64,000 bases of DNA from Pedobacter zeaxanthinifaciens (GTDB lineage Bacteria > Bacteroidota > Bacteroidia > Sphingobacteriales > Sphingobacteriaceae), in contig NZ_QMHP01000004.1 of assembly GCF_003313335.1 (NCBI RefSeq), positions 207,704-271,703 of the forward strand, in the 5' to 3' direction. Below the pieces are notes generated by a model. It was not told the origin of the DNA and did not search any database. It saw nothing but the letters and a program-made list of their open reading frames with translations. Below are positions 55,874 through 64,000 of the stretch, piece by piece. How positions within the stretch are numbered: the first letter of the stretch is position 1; each line of letters begins with the position of its first letter. A program made the position numbers and the translations under genes.

Positions 55874-55916
55874 CTTTTGTAAAATCTAATTTAGATTTAC
55901 ATCACAACCAACATCA

Positions 55917-57053
55917 ATGAAAATAGGAATAGTTTGTTACCCTACCTTTGGAGGTAGTGGCGTAGTAGCTACCGAGTTAGGCAAAGCTTTGGCCAACGAA
56001 GGCCATCAGGTACATTTTATCACATACAGTCAGCCTGCCCGTCTTGATTTTTTCTCCGCCAATCTTTTTTACCACGAAGTTTCAGTAAGAGATTATCCCC
56101 TGTTTGATTACGCACCTTACGAATCCGCATTGGCCAGTAAGCTAGTAGATGTAGTTAGGTTTGAGCAATTAGATATTTTACATGTACACTATGCCATTCC
56201 TCATGCGTCTGCAGCATTTATGGCGAAGCAGATTTTAGCTACTTACGGCATCAATATTCCGTTTGTAACTACGTTGCACGGTACAGATATTACCTTAGTA
56301 GGAAAGGATGCCACCTATAAGCCTGTTGTTACGTTTTCTATCAACCAAAGTGATGGTATCACTACAGTATCTGAAGATTTAAAGGAAGATACTTACGGGC
56401 ACTTTGAAATCACCAAGGAAATTAACGTAATCCCTAACTTTATTGATTTTAATAGGTTCAGCTTGCAGCCAAAAGATCATTTTAAGAAGGCGATTGCGCC
56501 AAATAACGAACGCATCTTAATTCATACCTCCAATTTCCGTAAAGTAAAGCGTACAGAGGATGTGATTAGGATGTTTGAAAAAGTGCAGCGGAAAATTCCG
56601 TCGAAGCTTTTAATGGTAGGTGATGGTCCTGAGCGTTCATCAAATGAGGCTTTGTGTAGGGAGTTAGGTATTTGCGACAGCGTGAGGTTTTTAGGTAAGC
56701 AGGATGCAGTAGAGGAGATCCTGTCGGTATCTGACCTGTTTATCATCCCTTCGGAAAATGAGAGTTTTGGCTTGGCTGCTTTGGAGGCAATGGCTTGTAA
56801 AGTTCCAGTGATTTCTTCAAATGCCGGTGGTTTGCCCGAGCTTAATGTAGATGATTTTTGCGGTTACATGTGCAACGTTGGCGATATTGATGACATGGCA
56901 AATAAGGCAGTTACCATCTTGAGCGACCAGAAAACCTTGGATTACTTTAAAGAAAATGCTTTAACCAGGGCCAAAGACTTCGATTTGAAGAAAATACTTC
57001 CTCGCTATATTTCGTATTACGAAGAAGTAATTGCTAAAAGTTCAAATCATTAA
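55917..57053 (+). CDS. bshA: N-acetyl-alpha-D-glucosaminyl L-malate synthase
   Basis: The 378-residue GT4 glycosyltransferase makes the first intermediate of bacillithiol (GlcNAc-malate). It begins MKIGIVCYPTFGGSGVVATELG, typical of BshA, and has the nucleotide-sugar binding ESFGLAALEAMACKVPVISS near residue 280. The low-molecular-weight thiol bacillithiol occurs in many Bacteroidota, which supports the call. No bshB or bshC is adjacent. Its stop shares TTAA with the stop of the lactonase gene opposite. Confidence 0.93.
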   Translation: MKIGIVCYPTFGGSGVVATELGKALANEGHQVHFITYSQPARLDFFSANLFYHEVSVRDYPLFDYAPYESALASKLVDVVRFEQLDILHVHYAIPHASAAFMAKQILATYGINIPFVTTLHGTDITLVGKDATYKPVVTFSINQSDGITTVSEDLKEDTYGHFEITKEINVIPNFIDFNRFSLQPKDHFKKAIAPNNERILIHTSNFRKVKRTEDVIRMFEKVQRKIPSKLLMVGDGPERSSNEALCRELGICDSVRFLGKQDAVEEILSVSDLFIIPSENESFGLAALEAMACKVPVISSNAGGLPELNVDDFCGYMCNVGDIDDMANKAVTILSDQKTLDYFKENALTRAKDFDLKKILPRYISYYEEVIAKSSNH

Positions 57054-58150
57054 TTTCCAAAAACTAAGCAAACGGGCGAGCCAACTTGAATGCGTTTTCC
57101 GCTGTCGGTAAGTTTTCCTGTTACTTCATTTCTGTGGAATATCACAATCTCATTGGTGTATTGATGGCCTACCAGTAAATATTTTCCACTTGGATCAATA
57201 GTGAAATTACGCGGCCCTTTGCCTAACGTACTCACGCTTTCAACAAAGGCAAGTTGACCATCTTTTTGTATGCTAAAAACATTGATGGTATTGGCATCGC
57301 CGCGGTTACTTTCATATAAAAACTTGCCATCTGCGGAGGTATGAATATCGGCAGCGTCAATTTTTCCGTTGAAGTCTTTTGCCACGGTTTCTACTTCCTG
57401 TAATAACGATAGTTCGCCTTTTTTATAACTAAATGCACTTATTTTACCATTAAACTCGTGAGCTAAATAAGCAAATTTGCCATTTGGACTAAAAGTTAAA
57501 TGCCTTGGGCCAGAACCCGCATTAGTTTTAACGGTAGTTTTAAATTTAAGTGGTTGTTCAGCAGTTGCATCATAACTGTAAATGTATATGTTGTCTTCTC
57601 CCAAATCGGTAGCTACCAAAAAATTCTTATCTGGCGTAAACTGTACTTGGTGCACATGTGCGCTAGCCTGGCGCTTATCGGGGCCACTTCCCGTATGTTG
57701 TATGTTCTGCTTAAGCGAAGTTAAAGCACCATCTAGCTTGATCCCAAAAACACTAATTGATCCACCGGAGTAGTTTGCTGTGATGACATTTTTGCCATCA
57801 GTTAAAATAAAGCACGGATTAGCCCCCTTAGTAGCCTCCTTGTTCAAAGGGTTTGCTTTTCCCGTTTGTAAGTCGAATATGAAAGCACTAGCGGCACTGT
57901 TAACGCCATCTTCGTAAACTGTATACAAAAAGTCCCTATTTCTACTCAAAGCAAGGTAGCTTGGGTTAGCTACATTTTTAATCACATTTAGCTGTTTGGT
58001 ATCGGCAGTTTTGTTGTCAAATTCGTAAACATATATCCCTTCGCTAGTGCCCTGCTTGGTGTAAGTGCCAACAACGAGGTGATGTTTTTGTGCGAAACAG
58101 CATAGGGTAGTAGCGGTAAGTAAAGCAAACAGTAAAGTTTTTTTAAGCAT
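57050..58150 (-). CDS. lactonase family protein (6-phosphogluconolactonase-like)
   Basis: The 366-residue protein is a seven-bladed beta-propeller of the Lactonase/YbhE type, with repeated blades such as LVVGTYTKQGTSEGIYVYEF, PDKNFLVATDLGEDNIYIYS and SPNGKFAYLAHEFNGKISAF. A signal peptide (cleavage near CFAQ) makes it periplasmic, so a pentose-phosphate role is not obvious; it may act on another lactone. Overlaps the bshA stop by 4 bases. Family call firm, substrate inferred. Confidence 0.85.
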   Translation of the reverse strand: MLKKTLLFALLTATTLCCFAQKHHLVVGTYTKQGTSEGIYVYEFDNKTADTKQLNVIKNVANPSYLALSRNRDFLYTVYEDGVNSAASAFIFDLQTGKANPLNKEATKGANPCFILTDGKNVITANYSGGSISVFGIKLDGALTSLKQNIQHTGSGPDKRQASAHVHQVQFTPDKNFLVATDLGEDNIYIYSYDATAEQPLKFKTTVKTNAGSGPRHLTFSPNGKFAYLAHEFNGKISAFSYKKGELSLLQEVETVAKDFNGKIDAADIHTSADGKFLYESNRGDANTINVFSIQKDGQLAFVESVSTLGKGPRNFTIDPSGKYLLVGHQYTNEIVIFHRNEVTGKLTDSGKRIQVGSPVCLVFGN

Positions 58151-58181
58151 GATAAAGGAATTAATGAGTAATAAAGATAAA

Positions 58182-58217
58182 AAAAATGCGCAGGCTAATT
58201 CTGCGCATTTTTCTTTT
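58182..58217. terminator. terminator after the pseudouridine synthase
   Basis: AAAAATGCGCAG (58182-58193) pairs perfectly with CTGCGCATTTTT (58201-58212), with A-runs and T-runs on both sides. The pseudouridine synthase stop is at 58218. Confidence 0.88.
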
Positions 58218-59624
58218 TTATTTGATGAGATGTTTGATTTGGATCAACTCCTGCTCGTCCAGATATCTCCATCTTCCACGAGGTAAATCCTTCTTAGTTA
58301 AATTGCCGTAAACTACACGATCAAGCTTCACTACGTCATAACCTAAGTGTTCGAAAATACGTCTAACAATTCTGTTTTTTCCGCTATGTATTTGGATACC
58401 GATTTCATTTTTGCTTCCACCAGTCACGTAAGAAATGTTATCTGGTTTAATGAAACCATCTTCTAGTTCCAATCCAAATTGAATTTTATTGAAATCGCCT
58501 TGCGTAAGGTTTTTGCTTAATTCAACTTGGTAAATTTTAGTAATGCCATTGCGTGGGTGTGATAACCTATCGGCAAGCTCACCATCATTAGTCATTAACA
58601 ATAGTCCAGTTGTGTTTCTATCTAAGCGGCCAACAGGATAAATTCTTTCCTTGCTAGCTTTTTCCACCAAATGCATTACAGTTTTGCGCTCTTGAGGATC
58701 ATCTGTTGTGGTAATGTAGTCTTTTGGTTTGTTTAAAAGTACATAAACCTTTCTTTCCCTTTTAAGCAACTCGCCGTTGTACCTAACTTCATCTTTATAG
58801 GGATCAACTTTGTGACCCATCTCGGTAACAACCACGCCGTTTACGCTTACAACACCTGCTTCTATCAGTTCATCGGCCTTACGGCGTGAGCAAACACCTG
58901 CATTAGAAATGTAGCGGTTCAAACGAATCAAATCATCATTTTCTTCCTTTACATTTTTCCTTGATCTAAGGTTTGAGCTAACCCTTTCACCTTTGTCTTT
59001 GGTATTTTTGAAATTATCTTCTCTTTTTCTGAATGGTCTGTTATCGCCGTAACGAGCCTCGCTTCTGTCGGAGAATTTGCTGCTGCTATCTTTAGCGAAG
59101 CCATCTCTTTTAGTGTAGGCTCTTTTATTTCCGAATGAATCTTCTTTTTTGAAATTGCGCTCTGTACGCTCTCCACGTTCTCCGCTTTCTCTGCGGTCAA
59201 AATTATTTCTTTCCGACCTTCCGCTACGCTCTGTACGTCCTCCACTGTCTCTGCGGTCAAAATTGTTTCTTTCTGGTCTTCCTGCACTACGTTCCGAACG
59301 TTCTCTACTTTCTGAGCGTTCTCCGCGGTCTGTACGCTCTCTTTTTTCCCAAGGGCGATCATCCTTTTTGTCAAAAGACTTTTTGAAACCCTGATTGTCG
59401 TTGAAATTATTTCTGGCAGGTCTGCCAGTGTTTGATTTGAAATCTTTTTTGTCGTTATCGAAGCGGCGGTCGCCATTTCCTTCATTAAAACGTTTTGGCT
59501 TGTCGCCATCTGAGTAGCTTCTTCTTCCGCTACGTTCTCCACCACGCTCTCCAGCACGTTCTCCGCTACGTTTACCTGTGTTGGACTTGTCATCCCGACT
59601 TTTCCCTTTGTTACTATTTGTCAT
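58218..59624 (-). CDS. RsuA/RluB-family pseudouridine synthase with long basic N-terminal arm
   Basis: The 468-residue protein ends in an ordinary RsuA/RluB enzyme: S4 RNA-binding domain (about 232-290, RLNRYISNAGVCSRRKADEL) and a pseudouridine synthase domain with the catalytic motif YPVGRLDRNTTGLLLMTNDG and GKNRIVRRIFEHLG. The first 225 residues or so are a low-complexity Arg/Gly/Ser/Asp/Glu-rich tail with near-repeats (such as RSERNNFDRR) and no fold. The tail probably binds RNA or is disordered. Such tails occur on Bacteroidota rRNA pseudouridine synthases. Target base unknown. Confidence 0.9.
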   Translation of the reverse strand: MTNSNKGKSRDDKSNTGKRSGERAGERGGERSGRRSYSDGDKPKRFNEGNGDRRFDNDKKDFKSNTGRPARNNFNDNQGFKKSFDKKDDRPWEKRERTDRGERSESRERSERSAGRPERNNFDRRDSGGRTERSGRSERNNFDRRESGERGERTERNFKKEDSFGNKRAYTKRDGFAKDSSSKFSDRSEARYGDNRPFRKREDNFKNTKDKGERVSSNLRSRKNVKEENDDLIRLNRYISNAGVCSRRKADELIEAGVVSVNGVVVTEMGHKVDPYKDEVRYNGELLKRERKVYVLLNKPKDYITTTDDPQERKTVMHLVEKASKERIYPVGRLDRNTTGLLLMTNDGELADRLSHPRNGITKIYQVELSKNLTQGDFNKIQFGLELEDGFIKPDNISYVTGGSKNEIGIQIHSGKNRIVRRIFEHLGYDVVKLDRVVYGNLTKKDLPRGRWRYLDEQELIQIKHLIK

Positions 59625-59785
59625 TGATACGCTTTTAACCGCATAAAATAATGCGGCTGCAAAGTTAGCAAATTTGCAGGGATAAACAATTTGGAAATAT
59701 ACGGAATTTATTAAAAAAGTACGAGTTTAAAATGTTGCTTGTTGGTTGTTTAAACGCAGTTTTTAGTGCTTATTTTCGTAAGTGC

Positions 59786-59816
59786 TTGATAATTAAATAT
59801 ATAAATTGTACCTTTG
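59786..59816 (+). promoter_or_regulatory. promoter of the lytic transglycosylase gene
   Basis: TTG at -33 (59786-59788) and TACCTTTG at -7 (59809-59816), spaced by 20 bases, match the Bacteroidota consensus well. The leader to the ATG at 59855 is about 35 bases. Confidence 0.75.
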
Positions 59817-59854
59817 CGCACCAAGTATTAAGTGTTAACTAAAAAAGGAGGAAG

Positions 59855-60634
59855 ATGTTAAAGAAACACCTCATTCCATTGGCGGTAATTTTTGGATTAC
59901 TGGTAATGGCCAAAGTGTTTGCTTATAAGCTACCAACCAAAGTAGAAAATCTTAAGAAAGATAACTATACCAATAGTACAGATACAACCGAAGAGCCGGT
60001 TTTTTCAATAGCTCAACTAGAGTTTGCAGAGGAGTCGCTGCCAATTGGCGACAAGAAAGTAAACACAAAAATGAAGAATACTTTGGCTTCATTTTCTTAT
60101 GGAAGTTTGCAAACAAATCGTTTGCATCTAAAAGCAGCGAAATGGTTTCCAATTGTAGAGCCTATTTTGGCAGCCTATGGTATACCCAACGACTTCAAAT
60201 ATATTCCCTTAGTGGAGTCAGGTTTGAAGGCGGGAGTATCGCCTAAAGGAGCGGCAGGCTATTGGCAGTTTATGCCAAGCACCGCACGTATGTATGGCTT
60301 AAAAGTGAATAAGAAAGTAGATGAACGCTACAATCTTAAAAAATCTACGGTGGCAGCAGCTAAATATCTGAAGGATCTTTACGGTACTTTTGAAAGCTGG
60401 ACACTAGTAGCAGCGGCTTATAATGTGGGCGATAGTCACATGCGTAAGCAAATTAACCGCCAAGGGCAGGATAATTATTTCAAAATGAAATTGAATAGAG
60501 AAACCAGTTTGTACGTTTACAAGTTGATTTCAGTTAAGGAAATTTTGGAAAATCCGAAGCGTAATGGTTACAAAAACCAAAAGGCGTTAATGGCGTATAA
60601 ACCTGTAGAGGAACATACAACTACAGTAGAATAG
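59855..60634 (+). CDS. lytic transglycosylase (SLT domain)
   Basis: The 259-residue enzyme has a membrane or signal segment at its N-terminus (residues 5-22), then a Slt/MltE-type lysozyme domain (about 95-235). The catalytic Glu is Glu121 in VESGLKAG, followed by GAAGYWQFMPSTAR and AAAYNVGDSHM, the typical family motifs. It cuts peptidoglycan to leave anhydro-muramic ends. An AAGGAGGA ribosome site just before the ATG (a strong match, rare in this window) supports the start. No LysM domains are seen. Confidence 0.93.
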   Translation: MLKKHLIPLAVIFGLLVMAKVFAYKLPTKVENLKKDNYTNSTDTTEEPVFSIAQLEFAEESLPIGDKKVNTKMKNTLASFSYGSLQTNRLHLKAAKWFPIVEPILAAYGIPNDFKYIPLVESGLKAGVSPKGAAGYWQFMPSTARMYGLKVNKKVDERYNLKKSTVAAAKYLKDLYGTFESWTLVAAAYNVGDSHMRKQINRQGQDNYFKMKLNRETSLYVYKLISVKEILENPKRNGYKNQKALMAYKPVEEHTTTVE

Positions 60635-60671
60635 ATAAAAAAAATTGGTATAGCTTTTTTATAAGCATTTT

Positions 60672-60709
60672 AAAGGCTGTTTCCTATAAGGAAGCGGCCT
60701 TTCTTTTTA
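60672..60709. terminator. terminator after the lytic transglycosylase gene
   Basis: AAAGGCTGTTTCC (60672-60684) pairs with GGAAGCGGCCTTT (60690-60702) with a mismatch or two, followed by CTTTTT. Confidence 0.75.
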
Positions 60710-60767
60710 GGTAAATGAGTGAGTAAAGTATGGGCGGCATGTTGTGTAGCGCTTTACCGCTTTTGAC

Positions 60768-60812
60768 TTTTCACTGGTAACTTTTGACTTTTTACTTTTG
60801 ACTTTCTACTTT
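60768..60812. repeat. short near-tandem ACTTTTGAC repeats
   Basis: Four near copies of CTTTTGACTT or a variant lie just before the ATG of the reductase gene. They are the opposite-strand counterpart of the 7-base repeat at 29160-29208 and resemble the short stretch before tilS (53989-54000). Confidence 0.55.
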
Positions 60813-60819
60813 TGAACCT

Positions 60820-61866
60820 ATGCAGCAATTAAAGGTTACTCGGGTTCAGCAAGAAGTTAATGAAGTGATTACGGTTGTTTTGGAGCCTTTGAGCGAAAAT
60901 AAGCCAGTTTTTAAAGCAGGCCAATTTTTAACCTTAGTGTTTCAACGAGATGGTAAGGAGCTGAGAAGGTCTTATTCGGTTTATAGCTCCCCTTTGGTTG
61001 ATGAGCCACTTTCCATAGCGGTGAAGCTGGTAGAAAACGGTGAGATTTCTAGATTTTTACACCATAGTTTAAAGGCTGGCAATATTGTCGAAGTAACCGA
61101 GCCTAATGGAAATTTTTTTTACGAAGTAGCTGAACATCAACAAAGAACTGTTTTTTTATTTGCAGCGGGAGTAGGAATTACGCCACTTTTTTCGATTTTA
61201 AAAACAGCGCTAGTTGGGGAAGGGAATTCAAAAATAGTGCTCATTTACAGCAGCCGTTCGGCAGAAGAAACACTTTTTTTGGAGGAGCTGCGAGAATGGC
61301 AACATATTTATCCCGATAGGTTTGAGCTCATCAACCTTTTTAGTAACTCAAAAAATTTGATGCGTGCCAGATTGAATGGTTTCTTAGTGCATGAGCTCAT
61401 CCGGCAACATTTGTCTTTCGCTAAAGAAGATGCATTGTTTTATACTTGTGGGCCGGTGGATTATATGGATGTTTGCCGCATCTCCATATTGGGAGCAGGT
61501 TATTTGCCTCATCAGGTTAAAAGAGAAACTTTTGTGTTGCCTGAGGATGAAATTGATGAGGATGACGCGACTGAAAAAGTGGTTGATAAAAACACCTACA
61601 GCATTAACTTAATATTTCAGGGCGAAACCCATCATTTGGAAGTTCCTTGGCCTAAGCGAATTTTAGATGTGGCGTTAGAAAATAAAATCAAAATTCCGTA
61701 CAGCTGTAGCGGCGGCGTATGTAGCACCTGTGCGGCCACTTGCATTTCGGGAGGCGTGAGGATGGATTATAACGAAGTCCTCACCGATGATGAGATTGCC
61801 AGGGGTAGGGTGTTAGTTTGCACTGGACACCCAACGGAAAATGATACCACAATCATTTGGGGGTAA
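60820..61866 (+). CDS. ferredoxin reductase with C-terminal 2Fe-2S domain (PaaE-like)
   Basis: The 348-residue protein has an N-terminal FAD-binding FNR domain (RRSYSVYSSPLVDEP), an NAD(P)-binding domain (AAGVGITPLFSILK, then YTCGPVDYMD), and a plant-type 2Fe-2S ferredoxin domain (CSGGVCSTCAATC, distal Cys in VLVCTGHP). This is the reductase subunit arrangement of phenylacetyl-CoA epoxidase PaaE and related oxygenase reductases. No paaABCD genes are in the window, so the partner is unknown. Domain call firm; pathway uncertain. Confidence 0.9.
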   Translation: MQQLKVTRVQQEVNEVITVVLEPLSENKPVFKAGQFLTLVFQRDGKELRRSYSVYSSPLVDEPLSIAVKLVENGEISRFLHHSLKAGNIVEVTEPNGNFFYEVAEHQQRTVFLFAAGVGITPLFSILKTALVGEGNSKIVLIYSSRSAEETLFLEELREWQHIYPDRFELINLFSNSKNLMRARLNGFLVHELIRQHLSFAKEDALFYTCGPVDYMDVCRISILGAGYLPHQVKRETFVLPEDEIDEDDATEKVVDKNTYSINLIFQGETHHLEVPWPKRILDVALENKIKIPYSCSGGVCSTCAATCISGGVRMDYNEVLTDDEIARGRVLVCTGHPTENDTTIIWG

Positions 61867-61872
61867 TCAGCC

Positions 61873-61935
61873 TGTCATTCCGACGATAGGAGGAATCTGC
61901 TTATAACTAGCTTCTTCACTGCGTTCAGAATGACA
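61873..61935. repeat. inverted repeat TGTCATTC/GAATGACA
   Basis: TGTCATTC (61873-61880) and GAATGACA (61928-61935) are inverted arms 47 bases apart, in the gap between the reductase and pirin genes. A related GGAATGACA end is at 34219-34227. Following it, 61990-62045 contains GGCAGAGAGGG and GAAAGGAGAGGG pieces similar to the array at 63 kb. No gene is supported in 61867-62062. Confidence 0.5.
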
Positions 61936-62062
61936 AAGCGGTTAGCCTTCATAACTACTTTTCTCTCCGTTTTAGGAATAGATGCCAAAGGCAGAGAGGG
62001 CCTTTCAGTTCAAACCTCTGCCTATCACTCTCTTTCGAAAGGAGAGGGAATTGCTGGTGCTA

Positions 62063-62950
62063 CTACTTTACATTCTTGCTCTGTGGCGGTAAAGGTACAA
62101 AGTCAGTTTCGCCAGGTACTTTGGGAAATTCTTGGTTCAGCCATTTTTGCTTTGCTTCTTCAATCAGTTCGCGACTGCTTGCCACAAAGTTCCAATAAAT
62201 AAAACGTTCTTCGGGGAAAGCTTCGCCACCAAAAATATAAACCGTACTGTTGGGCAACATGGTAAATTCGCAAAGTTTACTGTCTTTAGCTACTAGGAAA
62301 TTTTTTGGGCCAAAGGTATTGCCATCATTTTCAATGCCTCCCTCTAAAATATACAAGCCGCTTTCTCCAAATAAATCCTCGCCTATGGTTAATGTTTTTT
62401 GTGCTTTATTTTTTATTTCGATGAAATACAATGGGCTGTAAACGGGTATAGGAGATTTTCGTCCGAAGGCTTCGCCAGCAATCAGTTTGAAATTTACGTC
62501 GTCTTGTTCCCAAGCTGGGATATCTTTGCCATCGGCATGAAAAAACTCTGGTTCCATTTGTTCCAGATGTTTAGGCAGTGCCACCCAAATCTGTAGTCCA
62601 TGCATGTTTTTTACGGTTCCTCTCAAGTATTCTGGCGTACGTTCAGAGTGGGCAATGCCCTTTCCGGCTGTCATCCAATTTACTTGTCCCGGTTTAATTT
62701 CCACTGCTGTACCCAGTCCGTCGCGATGCATTACTGCACCCTCAAATAAAAAGGTAAGTGTAGATAAACCGATATGCGGATGAGGGGGAATGTCGAAATT
62801 TTCGTTTTCATTAAGTGTTACTGGCCCCATGTGGTCAATGAAACAAAACGGGCCTACCAATCTTTTTTCCCTAAAAGGAAGTAAGCGGCCTACTAAGAAA
62901 TTTCCAATATCGCTTGGTCTTTCTTCAATAATGAGCTGAATGTTCGACAT
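62063..62950 (-). CDS. pirin family protein
   Basis: The 295-residue bicupin has the pirin N-terminal metal site in FDIPPHPHIGLSTLTFLFEG (two His), GKGIAHSERTPEY with a further His, and Glu in the same block, as in human pirin and bacterial homologues. It likely binds Fe. It is only distantly related to the pirin at 28.3 kb. It stands next to the big repeat array; its start is at 62950. No promoter box was found. Confidence 0.92.
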   Translation of the reverse strand: MSNIQLIIEERPSDIGNFLVGRLLPFREKRLVGPFCFIDHMGPVTLNENENFDIPPHPHIGLSTLTFLFEGAVMHRDGLGTAVEIKPGQVNWMTAGKGIAHSERTPEYLRGTVKNMHGLQIWVALPKHLEQMEPEFFHADGKDIPAWEQDDVNFKLIAGEAFGRKSPIPVYSPLYFIEIKNKAQKTLTIGEDLFGESGLYILEGGIENDGNTFGPKNFLVAKDSKLCEFTMLPNSTVYIFGGEAFPEERFIYWNFVASSRELIEEAKQKWLNQEFPKVPGETDFVPLPPQSKNVK

Positions 62951-62990
62951 GGTTTAAAGATAAGGAATTGTTGTTCTTTTTAGCCACAGA

Positions 62991-64000
62991 TGCACAGATT
63001 TTGTTTTGTGATTAAGCCCTCTCTGGCTGCGCCATCTCTCCCAGGGGGAGGAAAATTATAAAGTTGCATAGGCATTTCGCTGTACTACTTTGTTTTTAGC
63101 CACAGATGCACAGATTTTTTTTGATATCATACCCTCTCTGGCTGCGCCACCTCTCCCAGGGGGAGAGAGATTGTAAAATTGCTTAGGCATTTCGCTGTAC
63201 TACTTTGTTTTTAGCCACAGATGCACAGATTTTGTTTTGTGATTAAGCCCTCTCCGGCTAAGCCATCTCTCCAAGGGGGAGAGAGATTGTAAAATTGCTT
63301 AGGCATTTCGCTATTCTCTCCCTTTGGGAGAGATGCCCGAAGGGCAGAGAGGGTTTGGAATTATCTATTTATAAATTGCTTAGCCTTGTTAGTTTAATCG
63401 CCTCTAATTGTAGGTCTATCATTTAGAAGTATTGGAAGCCGTCAATGTAGGTTGTTTCTTTAGCCACAGATGCACAGATTTTGTTTTGTGGATAGACCCT
63501 CTCTGGCTGCGCCATCTCTCCCAGGGGGAGAGAGATTGTAAAATTGCTTAGGCATTTCGCTATTCTCTCCCTTTGGGAGAGATGCCCGAAGGGCAGAGAG
63601 GGTTTGGAATTATCTATTTATTAATTGCTTAGCCTTGTTAGTTTAATCGCCTCTAGTAATTGTAAGTCTATCATTTAGAAGTATTGGAAGCCGTCAATGT
63701 AGTTTGTTTCTTTAGCCACAGATGCACAGATTTTGTTTTGTGGATAAACCCTCTCTGGCTGCGCCATCTCTCCCAGGGGGAGAGATTGTAAAGTTGCATA
63801 GGCATTTCGCTATTCTCTCCCTTTGGGAGAGATGCCCAAAGGGCAGAGAGGGTTTGGAATTATCTATTTATTAATTGCTTAGCCTTGTTAGTTTAATCGC
63901 CTCTAGTAATTGTAAGTCTATCATTTAGAAGTATTGGAAGCCGTCAATGTAGTTTGTTTCTTTAGCCACAGATGCACAGATTTTGTTTTGTGGATAAACC
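62991..64000. repeat. tandem array of 106-252-base palindromic units, runs off the window
   Basis: Unit starts (AGCCACAGATGCACAGATTT) are at about 62992, 63098, 63213, 63462, 63714 and 63964. Spacings are 106, 115, 249, 252 and 250, so two short then three long units. Long units contain inverted arms (CCCTCTCTGGCTGCGCCATC with TCTCCCAGGGGGAGAG, versus CTCTCCCTTTGGGAGAGATG and GGGCAGAGAGGG). The array continues past the end. No gene is supported in 62951-64000. Confidence 0.9.

Noticed and set aside
57050..57053. Overlap of bshA and the lactonase gene as a sign of coupling
   Set aside because: The genes converge, so the shared TTAA is a palindromic stop overlap with no coupling implied.
58949..59593. 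A 214-residue minus-strand frame overlapping the pseudouridine synthase
   Set aside because: It is an alternative reading of the Arg/Gly/Ser-rich arm. Low-complexity coding DNA leaves other frames open by chance; it has no ribosome site or family.
61930..62202. 90-residue frame between the reductase and pirin genes
   Set aside because: It begins in an inverted repeat and ends inside the pirin gene on the other strand, with no recognisable signal or domain.
1..64000. tRNA, rRNA or riboswitch genes
   Set aside because: I looked for T-arm motifs and cloverleaf arms and for known riboswitch cores in the gaps and saw none. A covariance-model search would be needed to be certain.
1..64000. Prophage, integrase, transposase or conjugation gene
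   Set aside because: No such coding sequence was recognised; the only mobile-like signals are gene-free repeats.

Overview
The window reads as a chromosomal segment of a Bacteroidota bacterium, most like the family Sphingobacteriaceae (Pedobacter or a close relative). The reasons are AT-rich DNA, few Shine-Dalgarno sites, several promoters of the Bacteroidota type (TAnnTTTG -7 box), many lipoproteins and outer-membrane barrels, a bacillithiol enzyme (BshA), and an OstA-like protein. This placement is an inference from gene content. No rRNA, tRNA, CRISPR array, prophage or transposase gene was seen. I count 46 protein genes, which account for most of the window.

Layout. 0.2-7.5 kb: a lipoprotein, a tiny protein with a possible C-terminal sorting tail, then a leftward operon of adaptor, RND pump, TolC channel and a GlcNAc-kinase-like gene. 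7.8-19.4 kb: M61 peptidase, small barrel, acyl-CoA ligase overlapping gamma-glutamyltransferase, OmpA, lipoprotein, DUF2130, MFS carrier, orphan receiver. 19.5-26.1 kb: a second complete RND pump behind its own TetR repressor. 26.3-30.7 kb: subtilase, degenerate receiver, pirin, a DACNV/diadenylate-cyclase-like protein and a 53-residue membrane peptide. 30.9-33.3 kb: proA and proB. 34.4-39.6 kb: PadR with a PspC-domain protein, then a TonB-receptor-like barrel and a lipoprotein. 39.7-47.7 kb, leftward: a very large TraB-domain protein, an MG2/TonB-plug protein, then nitroreductase with a second TetR. 47.9-63 kb: barrel protein, MsrA, 2OG-Fe(II) oxygenase, OstA-like protein, TilS with a small membrane protein, BshA, lactonase, pseudouridine synthase, lytic transglycosylase, PaaE-like reductase and a second pirin.

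How the genes fit together. The two TetR proteins (19.5 and 47.1 kb) are paralogues of equal length, and the same palindrome, TAACA(C/G)TGTTA, lies at both promoters. It occurs once before the first tetR, once or twice before the pump adaptor, and twice before the second tetR. The drug pump and the nitroreductase may therefore form one cross-talking stress regulon about 27 kb apart. A PadR gene carries its own inverted-repeat operator on the -33 box, and the transcript it predicts is nearly leaderless.

The intergenic DNA is unusually rich in repeats. There are three tandem arrays of palindromic units (33.4-34.1, 53.5-54.0 and 63.0-64.0 kb, the last running off the window), a MITE-like inverted repeat (48.9-49.1 kb), and several short tandem or REP-like elements. 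I do not see a clear multi-gene novel system. The best leads are the shared-operator TetR regulon, the DACNV/DAC protein, and the large TraB and MG2/plug proteins.
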